Shown: positions 37,128 through 47,914 of the stretch, in pieces
Layout of the letters: the number at the start of each line of letters is the position of its first letter
Numbering within the stretch: position 1 is the stretch's first letter
Origin: Marasmius tenuissimus
Lineage: Eukaryota > Basidiomycota > Agaricomycetes > Agaricales > Marasmiaceae
DNA length: 64,000 nucleotides
Reading direction: 5' to 3'
Assembly: GCA_029532415.1 (NCBI GenBank)
Contig: JAQOTA010000017.1
Coordinates: forward strand, 62,001 to 126,000
Made by a program: the position numbers and the translations under genes
Notes under the pieces: model-generated
Told to the model about the DNA's origin: nothing
The model's input: the letters and a program-made list of their open reading frames with translations, nothing else
Database searches by the model: none

Positions 37128-37886
37128 ATGGTAAGGACATCGTTCGTCGAAAAATGTGCACTGAAGATGCTGATGCTCGATTTCTTTAGGCTGACGTTAC
37201 TGACCCCGCTGTTGCCGCCGAATTGAAGAAGAAGAGAACCTTCAGGACTTTCTCGTACCGTGGAGTTGAGCTCGACAAGCTTCTCGATTTGAGCAATGAA
37301 GAGGTGCGTAGCTACGATGTGCTCTGTATGCTCTCCATCTGACTATTTATCGTCTTTTTCCCTATCGGTATAATAGTTTGTTGACCTCGTTCACGCTCGT
37401 GCCCGCAGACGGTTCCAGCGCGGTCTCAAGCGTCGCCCCATGGGTCTCATTAAGAAGCTCCGTAAAGCCAAGAAGGAGGCACCCCCCAACGAAAAGCCTG
37501 CTGTCGTCAAGACCCATTTACGTGACATGATTATCGTGCCAGAGATGATTGGGTCGGTGGTTGGTATCTACAACGGAAAGGTGTGTTTTCCAGCTCATTC
37601 GTGGATGACATGGATCCCAAACATCGCACGATCTACTAGGTCTTCAACTCTGTTGAAATCAAGCCTGAGATGACGGGTCACTACCTTGCCGAATTCTCCG
37701 TTTCATACAAGCCCGTCAAGCACGGTCGTCCGGGTGTAAGCAAAACAGCCAAACCAGGAAAACTTGTCGATCTGATTATATTCCCCTATAGATTGGTGCA
37801 ACACACTCGTCTCGATTGTAAGTCTACCCGCCCATCGAATTATATGTGCATCACTAACCCGCTTTTGCAGCATCCCCCTCAAGTAA
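37128..37886 (+). CDS. rps15: 40S ribosomal protein uS19 (RPS15)
   Basis: Six exons: 37128-37130, 37190-37303, 37377-37580, 37640-37735, 37792-37817 and 37871-37886. They sum to 459 nt (152 residues), a normal length. The first coding exon is only the ATG. Diagnostic sequence includes [64 protein letters not shown]-like [20 protein letters not shown] and the end GATHSSRFIPLK. uS19 sits in the head of the small subunit near the decoding site. Every junction is GT-AG and keeps frame. Confidence 0.97.
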
Positions 37887-38382
37887 ACCCTCTGGACATG
37901 GTTTTACTTTTACCGACCTCCCGCATTGCACGTACCATATATGTACATGTACTTCTCTTTCGTATCATGCCGCCACCGCCAAAATGCTATCTCATGCAAA
38001 TACCATGAATCCTATGCAAACTAGAACTGGCTGATGGATTAAAAATTCACCAGCTCATCGAGAACCGTTGATAGACAGAGGATCGCAAGCTTCTCTACGA
38101 AGCCCTGTCCCAAAGCGGATCCAGCTGTAGATACTACTCGAATTGAGAATCAAATACAAAGCTCTGTCTCTGGACATGTTTTATCGCTGGCAGTAATCTG
38201 AATCAGCAAGAAGGCGGGAGCCGGGCTTGGGTAAGTCAAGCGATTTTTCAGGCTCGTCCGATGTTCGTTCATCTCTCGAATAGTTTGGACATCTATATAC
38301 AGCTGAAGGAGCTCGAAAATAGCGAAACCAAAGCACAGAGCAACCGATTTAGATATCAAAATCCAAAGATACGTCGATGCCT
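37887..38382. other. Intergenic, 0.5 kb
   Basis: Convergent 3' flanks of uS19 and the phosphatase gene. Nothing recognised. Confidence 0.5.
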
Positions 38383-40439
38383 CTAGTGAACAATTTCATC
38401 GACTTTACTCCTGTTGATACAGAAACCCTACGGCGAAAGATGAATCGGGGTACTCTGCGGGTACAGATCGAGCGCACGTACTGGGATAACCCATTCTTTA
38501 CAACCACAACATACCCCCGCCCAGTCATAATTTCCGAGCTTTACTCCACATTTCTTGTTGGGACATACGATCTTGCCAGCTATCTGACCCTCTTCAAGGA
38601 ACGGCTCCATCCACTTCATCTGAACCGAGTTATGAGTATACATCTCGAGGACAGAGAGGAAAAAGGACGACTAACCGGTTCAACGAAATAGCCTGAGCAT
38701 TTAGGATTCGTGATTATCGGCGGGCTGATGACTTTCGACGTAGGAGATTCTACGAGAGGGCTGGCCGCTGGGGAACCAGCCAAAGGCGTGATCCCACTAG
38801 GAGTGATACTCACAGGACTCCTCAACGCCGCCAGTTTTGGATTCGCGTTGAGCTGAGCAGCTAGCTCGTTCGGGTTCGCGAAATACGGCGAATCCAGCTT
38901 GGGCGGAGGTGCTCTCGTTTTGTCCTCGACACTACTCGCCGTCTCGGTGGTTCCAACGGCCCCGTTGCTTGTCGAACCTTCTCCTGCTACAGGTGACAGC
39001 ATCGGCGTCGGACCCCGCATAGCGTCGGATGCTCTCCTCCCCAACTGTATGCTCTCATCTACGTTCGAGCCGTGACGTCGTATGGGAGTCTTATCATCAC
39101 CCCCTTCACCCTCGTCTTCATCGGAGCTCTCCAAAGCTGACATAGACAGCGAGTCCATCATCGTCCGACTGATATTCGCGAATGGTTTCAACGGTGCGCT
39201 CCCCGAAGGTCTCCTCTCGGTTGACATCTTTTGAGCATTCACCCCATCCGACGTTGTCGAATCCCCTTGCTTCTTCTCTTCATCGTCACCAGTCGGAATT
39301 GAGGGACTTCGCGCAAGCTGAGAGCTCCTCCTTGGCCTGGTGTCCGTCGGGGACTTCGATAACGAAGAATTCCTAGACAACGGTTGCACCTGGTTGGGGC
39401 CAGCAGTTGAGGTCGTATGAGCTGGAGTCATCGTTATCGAGTTGCGAGAAGGACGTTGATTGGTGGATGGTCGACGAGACGCGACAGGCGTCGCGCTAGC
39501 AGGTGTAGCAGGTCCAAGTTGTCCATGATCGAGCATGTGTTCGCGGGCGGCGAGCTCTTGCCTATGACAGCATTGAGATGAGTGGAAGTTGTCTCCAAAT
39601 GAAGAGATCAATAACGCACCGGCACATCTTGCACCGTATACGACGTCTTGGTCCTTTGTTATGTCCTCCAGGCGTTGTGGGTGTCGATGCAGTAGGTGTC
39701 TGAGGGAACTTGGCGAACATTTCGGTAGATGGAACGCTTCCGTCCCCGTCTAACTTGACTTAACGAGGAGGCCACCGAAATCAGAGTGACCATACGCACT
39801 GAGAACTTCCTCCACTGTTCTCTCGAGATAGAACAATCTAGTGTTCTTGTCGCGCCCTGATATCTTGTACGATGCGCTATGGAATATGTGCAATTGGGTC
39901 AAAAATCCGGGGTTTGGACTGCGTAACGGTCAGGGAAACGTAGACTCGGAAGGCAGTAACACGAACTCAGCGATTGGCCGTGACTTTTGAATCAAATCCA
40001 AGGCTTCTTCTGGGGTGAGATTCTGGTCGTACATCAAGTAGGCCGCTACGATGGCCACACTGCGACCTCGTAGATAACAAGAGTCAGCCTACACACAGAG
40101 AATCAAGCAAACGAAACGCACTGATTCCGGCTTGACAATGTACCAGCACACCCCTGCCCTTGCTCACCTCCGCTTGTATGAACGAGATAGATGGGAGGAA
40201 ATGTTGCAAGATATCAGCCTCTTCCGTGTCATCGAGAAGTATTTGATGTTTTATGAACGTCTAAGATGGAGTTAGACTCTGTTGGAGTCCGCATACATTT
40301 GTGAAACCCTCACTTCGTGTATCGAAACCTTCCCTCTCATGGCTGATAGAATGCTGAATATATTGTTTGCCTTGAGCGTTTCAACGTCGAGAGCACTTGG
40401 AAGGTTTCCGATCCATAATCCGGGTATAATTTCGTCCAT
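38383..40439 (-). CDS. yvh1: Yvh1-type dual-specificity phosphatase with C-terminal zinc-binding domain
   Basis: Yvh1 removes Mrt4 during late 60S ribosome assembly, a task that needs its zinc domain more than its phosphatase activity. The start is MDEIIPGLWIGNLPSALDVE at 40439. The phosphatase loop is VLVHCQAGISRS (C-x5-R), with general-acid region ILLDDTEEADILQHF. After a long low-complexity Ser/Thr/Pro insert (about 38700-39550), the zinc domain has RCKMCRQELAAREHMLDHGQ before it, then CSGYFVEP, MKWMEPFLEEGQIAGKIVCP, CGVKLGNYDWAGVCCGCKEW and, after a last intron (GTACGT...CCGTAG), GFCINRSKVDEIVH. The insert between the first and second zinc motifs is longer than in yeast. The first exon has a tandem duplicate just upstream at 40545-40666. 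Confidence 0.92.
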
Positions 40440-40666
40440 CTTGATTTACAGATAGAGCAGGTATATGTGAGAGGCTTCTAAAGGAATCGATGGAGGAATT
40501 GTGGTGTCATAAAGCACACTCACTGGATTTACTCCAGCATATACTCCAGGTTTTATTTCTTCCATGTTAATTCACAGACTTAAGTAGATAGAGCAGGTAG
40601 TATGTGTGAGAGGCTCCTAAAGGAATCGATGGGGGAATTGCGATGTCACGGAGCACACTCACTCGA
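40413..40666 (-). repeat. Tandem duplication of the YVH1 first-exon start and its upstream flank
   Basis: Copy A (about 40413-40533) contains the real start; copy B (about 40545-40666) is its diverged repeat. The block AAAGGAATCGATGG...GCACACTCACT is at 40480-40524 and again at 40619-40663, and AGATAGAGCAGG at 40450 and 40586. Copy B keeps an ATG (40563-40565) and encodes MEEIKPGVYAGVNP, aligned to MDEIIPGLWIGNLP of the real exon, then meets GTGAGT. Offsets between copies range from 126 to 139 bp because of small indels. Confidence 0.85.
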
Positions 40667-41160
40667 TTGATGCAAAGTATGGCTTTTGCTGCTAGTTGTA
40701 GATCTCTCTTTCTCTCGAGTGATATATCCTGACCAGTGGAGGGTCGTTGCCAAAGGGGAGGAGGAGGAAGTTGGGATTCGACTGCGAGTCACCGTCAAAA
40801 TTGGCGCGAAGACTTTGCCCAAGCGCTCGTACAGGCCTGAGCGCGTCTAAAAGTCTCTTTCTCACCACGACCATGGGTATCCTTGCACCAGGCCATGTAT
40901 TCTCTCCGGAAACAATGCTTCAAGCTTCAAGTGTATATGGGAGGATCTTGGACTGTGCAGCTGCTGCGCGGCGCGCCGACTCAATTATCCTGCGATATTG
41001 CGCAGTCTGGGTAGCGCTAAGTGGAGGCAAGCCTGGCTCGCGACATTCCCGTGACATACTTTCCAAACTCCGGCGCTGCTGCGCGATATAGAATTCTCTG
41101 ACCAATGATAAAGGAAACCGCGAATTGCAGATATTGCCTTCAATTCTCCTCACCCCCACA
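40667..41160. other. Upstream region of the DUF7330 gene
   Basis: About 490 bp. ACCAATG at about 41100 is a CCAAT box on the plus strand some 60 bp before the start codon. Repeated GCTGCTGCGC/GCGCGC stretches lie around 40960 and 41070. Open frames here lack family resemblance. Confidence 0.4.
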
Positions 41161-42052
41161 ATGGTTGTCACTGATACGGACGAATCTAAGCAATGTGAAG
41201 TCAGTCAAGACTCAGGCTCAGCACCGGTGAGCTTCCAATGTGGTTATCGATACGCTCAAATGCAGATGACTTGCTGTCCTAGTTAGATTCGCCACCGCCT
41301 TACTCTCCGCCGACGTTTCAGGAAGTTCTGAGCCAGGAGCACATCCCAAGCAACATAAAGCCGACCAACTTTATTGCGGTACATGAGAAGAACAGCTCAA
41401 TCCGCGGAGTCTATGCCATCGATCCAAGCATACGAATACCAAGGTCGCTCTTCCCTCCAAGTCCGACGGAGACCGAGCAGACCGACACGCCGGTGCAAAG
41501 TAATAATCTCCAAGTTTCATCGAGGAATGGCAGTGTCGACGCCCAGATTTATATGGTTCCTGACGCGAAGCCTTTTGACGATAGAGAGAGAGTCAAACTG
41601 GACGTCGGCTCGAGGAATGGGTCAGTAACGGCGAAAATCGTGAGTTCTCGGTCAACTTTTGACAGCAGGATTGGTGTGCCAAACTGACCGATCTACTTGT
41701 CCAGCATCGTGCCGGATCATCTCAGCCTCGGTTTGCGTTGCATTGTTTTGCTCACAACGGCGCTGTATACGTGGGGATACCTCGTTCATTTCGGGGCTCG
41801 CTTCTTCTGTCGACGAGAGACGGAGCCGTGAGACTGTCAGAGCAAGTCGATGCACAAAAGACGGTTACCAATGCCACTCACGATGCCAAACAATATTACA
41901 TCGGAACACTGCCTGAGGAAGACGACGACCAGGATGATGAGGATGAGGTTGTCGTACAAGGCAAAAATGGAACTATACGGGTGGCCTACAGCGATGAAGT
42001 TGTCGAGTCTGTGTTCAAGGGGCTTGTGGGGATGTTGAGTCGGCTATTTTGA
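41161..42052 (+). CDS. DUF7330-family protein
   Basis: The start is MVVTDTDESKQCEVSQDSGS. The first intron follows GCACCG (GTGAGC), and exon 2 opens LDSPPPYSPPTFQEVLSQEH, a PPxY-rich N terminus. The DUF7330 core begins PTNFIAVHEKNSSIRGVYAI and has repeated beta-strand units with N-G-S/T: SSRNGSVDAQIYMVP, GSRNGSVTAKI, HNGAVYVGIPRSFRGSL, TRDGAVRLSE and QGKNGTIRVAYSDE. A second intron follows AAAATC. Such K/R-N-G-S-hydrophobic repeats suggest a solenoid-like beta fold, as in DUF4097-type domains. The family is widespread in Agaricomycetes and its function is unknown. PPPY could bind WW domains (inference). Length is about 245 residues. Confidence 0.85.
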
Positions 42053-42133
42053 CTAACTTTGTGACATATGTAACCCAGGTACTGTAATAGAGTTGTGTGT
42101 GACATCGTGACATTACCTCCTTATTCGACCTTG

Positions 42134-45100
42134 ATGAGTAGTTGGCAAGCAGGACAGCCAGGGACGTCCTACTCTCCAAGTCTTCCTCAGACGAGCCCAG
42201 CGTTCACTGGGTCTCAAGACCGTCCTCAACGTGCTAACCTCCCAACAAGAGCTTCCACCATGGGCTCCAACGACAGAGAAAAGCCAGACGTTGCCCACAA
42301 TATTCCCCCTCATTCACGCAGCGACGACCTCTCTCATTATCAGTCATCTCCCAACCGGAACAGCACTTCCTCTATTCATTCTTCTCGTTCGGACTCGACT
42401 ACTTCATCGTCATCTGGCAAACCGAGGCCACCTCCAACAACAGCGTCGACAACCTCTACGAATCTGGTGTCTGCGTATGTCCGATTTCTTGTCGTTTGCT
42501 CTGGATTTCCTGATGACGATCGTCTATAGCTCCTGCTCATCATGCGGTAAACCGATGCAAGGGCCTTTTGTCCGCGCGCTGGGTACAGTCTTTCATTTGA
42601 ACTGCTTCAAATGCATGGTTTGTCCTTTGCTTTGGCCCCCGTCGCTTACTCCACTCACATCACTATCGATCTTTTGTAGGACTGCGGGGACGTTGTTGCA
42701 TCCAAATTCTTTCCGATTGAAGGGCCAGATGGAAAACAGCAACCTCTTTGCGAACGGGACTATTTTCGTCGTCTCAATCTCATTTGTGCGAAATGCGGCA
42801 TGGCATTGCGAGGCAGTTATATCACGGCTTGCAGTGCGTATCGAAATGGCCATCTGGCTCACTTGAAACGATGCTCACATGGATTCCTATCCCGTTTTCT
42901 AGGCAAGAAATTCCACGTCGAACACTTCACCTGCTCCATATGTCCCACCCTCTTTGGTCCGCAAGATTCATACTACGAACATGACGGCGACGTTTACTGC
43001 CACTTCCATTATTCGACCCGATTCGCCACCAAATGTGCCGGCTGCAGCACGGCCATCCTAAAGCAATTCGTAGAGATTAACAGGAACCAAAGAGATGAGT
43101 GCTGGCATCCCGAATGTTATATGATCAATAAGGTCCGTTGCCTGTCCGGTCAATATTCGACAATCGGCTGACTTTGACCGTCTTTTTTTACGCAGTTCTG
43201 GAACGTCAAGGTAGTTTCCAGACGCCCAACGTCGATAGATGCCGGTGATCAGGAGGGAGAGCCACCTTACGCAGAAGAAGAGCAGAAGGAGAGCCCGACG
43301 TCTTTGAAAGAGAAACAAATACGAATGGAGCAGCAGGTGTATCGAATTTGGACGTGCGTCGATGACATTTCATTATAGCTGTATCAAAACTCACCTGATC
43401 CTTGCGTATCCTTGCTCGCTTGTAGTGTCCTGTCAGCCTTTGAAGAATCCAGTGCAGCTTGCATTTCAGACATGCTTCGGCAAGTCAGCAACGGGCAATA
43501 CCTTGATGCTATCCGGATGGCCGAAAAATTCATTCTACATGTTGAAGTTCTATTCGCAACCATCGACGATCTCGAGTTCCAATTCTCTAGGCTAAACATG
43601 AAGGGTATATATCTGCTGAACTCCTCTCAAAACTCAAATTCATTGATTTTCGACACGATTTTCTAGGCATGTCACACGTTCGGGAAGCTCGCATGCTTTG
43701 TCGGAAAACAGTCGAGCTCTTCACGCTTCTCTCACACACCCAAGAGACGGGAGCTCGAAGGATGGGCATGACTCAAGAACTGCTGGCACTCGTCACGGGT
43801 CTTGCTCACTACCTCAAAATCCTTATTCGAATCGCCCTTACCGGTGCACTGAAACTCGAGCGGGAGAATGAAGCTGTGCTTGCGACAGGCCAGGTGGTCG
43901 TTGTGCGGGACGCGATGGCCAGTTTCCTTGACAAACTACATCTCTTGGCTGTCCAGCAAGGGAACCCTGGCGCGAGGCGAGTGATAAAGGGGAAGGGATC
44001 TGCTGGAACTTCTGGCGAGGAATACGATGGGAGACCAGAAATCAATCTCGGAACGCAAGGTGTGACGTACGGATTCAGGAGTTTAGCGCCGGAATACGCG
44101 GGAGACAGCCCGTTCAATCCTCCCTCAAGTACCATCGGCACCATAGGGGAGGGTCCGGGGAGTACAGGTGACGGGAATGAACTGGAAGGGGTGAGGCAAC
44201 TATCCTCGAGTCATCCACCTAGTGATCTGTGCATCAAATGTAATCTGACGGTGGAAGAGGATTGCGTCCGGCTGGGAACGTACCAGAGATGGCACTCGCA
44301 ATGTGTTCAGTGCCAAGTCTGTGGTAAGGTTGCTGCGGCTACGCCCCCCAAAGAGAAAGAGTCATCTACGGCCACATCTCAGGACTCATCTTCGACCCCG
44401 TCGGCAACCTCTAACGCAACTTCATCACCACCTTCGAATGGTCAGCCAACGTCAACGCCCTCGACCGGCCAGCAACAACCTAAACTGACAACCGCACGGC
44501 GCCCTCCCGCAAATGTCTCGATGTTCTTGTATGAGGCTGATTCTGTGAAGGAAACGTCATCGTTTGGGATGGTACCGACCGTCATTCTTTGTACGGAGCA
44601 TGCACACGCAGGGTGCAAAGGTGGCTTCAAGGCCGTGCAAAGACTGGAACAGTATGCGTTCTTGTTGAACGTTGCTTTAAGACGGTTGTATTTGTTGTTG
44701 AGGAGGCAAGGAGTGGTTCCGCTCTCGCCCGGTGAGTTACGCTTTGTGTCCGTCATGGGAAAGGTACTGATAAAGTCTTGACTCTTTTTTATCCTTATAC
44801 TTCTCATCCACACCCATCCTTCATGGCCGGGTTTCGCTCCACCACCACGATCCATATATCGACACCGTCAACTTTGGCCGTGCATATAGCTATCCCTTCA
44901 GCTCCTGTTTCTGCACAAAACGACTCGGATCCTTACCGCAACTCCGCTGACATCATGCGTATGAAGCAAGTGCACCTAGGCAGAAAACTATCCTCGACGG
45001 CTCGGTTACCGAAACGGAGCACGATTGTAGAGAGTCCAACGGGCAGGAGCGTAGCACCATCCGAAATCCATCACAAGAACCATGCGCAGCATCACCATCA

Positions 45101-47134
45101 CCAACACCATCCTCCCCAACAAGGACTGGCTCAAGCCCAACAGGCCAAGTCGTCCACGTTATCCAACCAGCCGCCACCGTTATCCCTACAACAACAACAC
45201 TTCCAGCAACAACAATATCAGCAGCATTTGCAGCAGCAGCAACAGCAACAGATGCAGCGGTATGGCGGAGCGTCATCCGAGGGTAGTCAGAGCTTGCTGC
45301 CTCAGGGTCAAGGGCAGGTGATAAAACCGCCGTTTGCGAGGAACAATACGGAGGTGATGATCATCGATGAAAGTGCGCCAAATTCACCTGCGATCGGCGA
45401 CGAAGCTGGGCCTATTGGAATGAGTGGCGTTCATATCAATAGCAGTGGTGCCGCAGTCCAGGAGGGTATCACGCTCGCGGACTTACCTCAGCTCATGGAA
45501 GCTGCTCAAGCTAGGGAACAGCAGCGGTCACTGCCAAGGTTGAATTCGATACCGTACATTGCGGAGCTTAGTGCGCTTGAGTTGGCGATTGTGAAGCATT
45601 CGGCGGTGCTAGTGTTGAGCAAGAGTCCGTTGAAGGACCAGTTGGACCTTGAAGAGTTGTTGGAACTCGTGGAGATTAAAAAGGGTGGCTTCTGGAAGAC
45701 GCTGTTTAAGGGTGACAAGAAGAATGTGAATAAGAAGAAAGGTGCGTTATCAAGGTTTCAGCTTGACAATGACGTTACTCACTCAAACTGTTTCGTGTTC
45801 AGGCACATTCGGTATCCCTCTGGAGTTGCTCGTGGAGAAAGAAGGAGTGGACTCCGTTCTGGGGGCTTCGCGAGCAACGTTGAGAGTGCCCACTTTTATC
45901 GATGATGTTATTTCTGCCATGCGACAGATGGGTAAGTCACAGCTTGATTGTGGGTGTGTGCAGCCAACTGAGTTGCACTTCCCCAGACATGTCGGTGGAA
46001 GGCATCTTCAGGAAGAACGGGAACATTCGACGGCTGAAGGAGCTCACAGAGGCCATCGACAGGGACCCTCTATCCGTGGATCTCACGCAAGACAATCCGG
46101 TGCAACTCGCAGCGTTACTGAAGAAGTTCTTGCGAGATCTTCCAGACCCGTTATTGACGTTCAAGCTCCACAAATTAATGGTGGCGTCTCAGGGTGAGTT
46201 GGAGTCGAGATCACGACCTTATCCTTTACTGATCTTTGCACCGGCTGTTACAGGTCTTCCAAACGAGGCTGATCGTAAACGACTGCTTCATATGCTCTCG
46301 ATCATCATGCCCAAACCTCATAGGGATACCATGGAGGTCCTATTCGTGTTCCTCAAGTGGGTAGCCTCTTTCGCCCACATGGACGAGGAAACAGGGAGCA
46401 AGATGGACTCGGGGAATCTTGCCACGGTCATCTGTCCGAGTATCCTCTATTCGCGTGGACGCGACCCTGCGCGAGACGAGAGTTTTGGGGCGATTCGTGT
46501 CGTCACCTCGCTTTTGGAGAATCAAGACGAGTTCTGGGCGGTACCGGAAGAACTATTGCCGATCTTGCACGACCAAGACTACTTTGCGAGCTCAATGGAA
46601 CTTCCTGCAAAGGATTTCATGAAGAAATGTGACACGTATCACCGACTGAAGTCAGGGAACGGACGGACACCTAACCTTGGTGGTGCTGGACAGATGTATA
46701 ACGGACACAATGGAAGTGCGCCTCGGTTCCCTCCACCTTCCACACCGAACCCCGAAAGACCTCCACCTCAAATGATGATGAGTAACGGTCCTCACCCGCC
46801 CGACCGACGCCCTCCACCCCCTGGCTCGCCTGCACCACAGCACATTGCTCCACATCCGAACCTCCATCAGTATCCTAACATGGCTCAACCCATCGCTACC
46901 TATCCTTCTAGTTCGACGAACAGTCCAGCATCGCAGAGCTTGGCGACTCTGACTTCACCTAGGACGCCACAACCTTCGGAAGAGTGGCACAGCCCACCAA
47001 GACCGATCACTGCCAATGGAGTATCCTCGCGACCTGCCTCCATTGTACAAGCATCAAGACCAAGTCTAGATCAAAGCCAGAACTCTTTCAACCCTAACAA
47101 TGGCTACCCGTCAGCTGTGCGACAACGTACATGA
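42134..47134 (+). CDS. lrg1: LIM-domain RhoGAP, Lrg1 type
   Basis: Lrg1 switches off Rho1 by stimulating GTP hydrolysis, so it tempers glucan synthase and the Pkc1-MAPK pathway. From MSSWQAGQPGTSYSPSLPQT there is a disordered N terminus. LIM1 follows (CSSCGKPMQGPF...HLNCFKC/DCGDVV), then LIM2 (CAKCGMALRGSYI...HFTCSICPTLFG) and LIM3 (CAGCSTAILKQFV...ECWHPECYMINKFWNVK, an Lrg1 hallmark). A helical region with VREARMLCRKTVELFTLLSH leads to a fourth zinc pair (CIKCNLTV...CVQCQVCGK). His- and Gln-rich tracts span 45080-45260. The RhoGAP domain shows GTFGIPLELLVEKEG, the arginine finger GIFRKNGNIRRLKEL, DLPDPLLTFKLHKL and SGNLATVICPSILY. The C terminus is Pro-rich. Several introns keep frame. The total is near 1,500 residues. 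Confidence 0.92.
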
Positions 47135-47914
47135 TACTTGGGATGCTTCTCGCTGCTCCCCAACCCCAACCTTTTCCGCTCTTTCTCTGATTCCGGTCCT
47201 CATAACCGCGCGTAGCCCACGCACCTATCTGTCGTTGTCGTTGCACACTGCTCATCGTTTCGCTCACTTTTCTTCTTTTTGATTGCGTCATTAAGTGTAG
47301 TTTAACAACCATCGTTTTCCCCTCTGACCATCTGATTTGCCTCTCCCTACTACTTATTTTTTTGTCTTCTTTCTCTCGAGCTCTATCATATTATTGATAT
47401 GACAAGGACGAAATATCTCGCAGTACTTACGATACCCTTGCATAGGTATTAATATGCAAAATAAACTGATGGAACGCAAAAGGACTCAAGTAGAAGCATA
47501 CCAATGTACATATGATCAAGGCGCTTGAAGCTTGAAGCCGGCTGAGGCGATATCGATGGGCTATGGGAGATGTCGATGGGCGCCAACCTGTGATCAAGTT
47601 TTCAATGAGAATTGTGTTATATAGCCAAACGTTTACACTTGCGGGAGGTTGTGGCGTGGGCTCTGAACCCAATTTGGACGAATTTGTAACTCCGTGAAGG
47701 TCGACTTGAGGCAGGTTGACGTCTTGGCGTTCATGAACCGCGTCTGCGCACGCCCGCATACACGAGTTGTACTATTCTTATTCGATGTTCAAAATGGTCA
47801 GGTAAAAGCCTTTTCCTGTATACAATCTATATAACTAGGGCATCCAGAACAGATCGCCGCCTTCAAGTTCAGGACCCCCCCCCCCAACATTTCCTCTATC
47901 TGACTGCATAACCA
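47135..47914. other. Intergenic, 0.8 kb
   Basis: Holds the 3' flank of the RhoGAP gene and the promoter of the antiporter gene. A run of about 13 C lies just before the antiporter start (about 47875-47887). An open frame at 47427-47759 minus has no family resemblance. Confidence 0.45.

Noticed and set aside
47427..47759. 110-residue minus-strand frame
   Set aside because: Located in the intergenic gap with unremarkable composition and no similarity.
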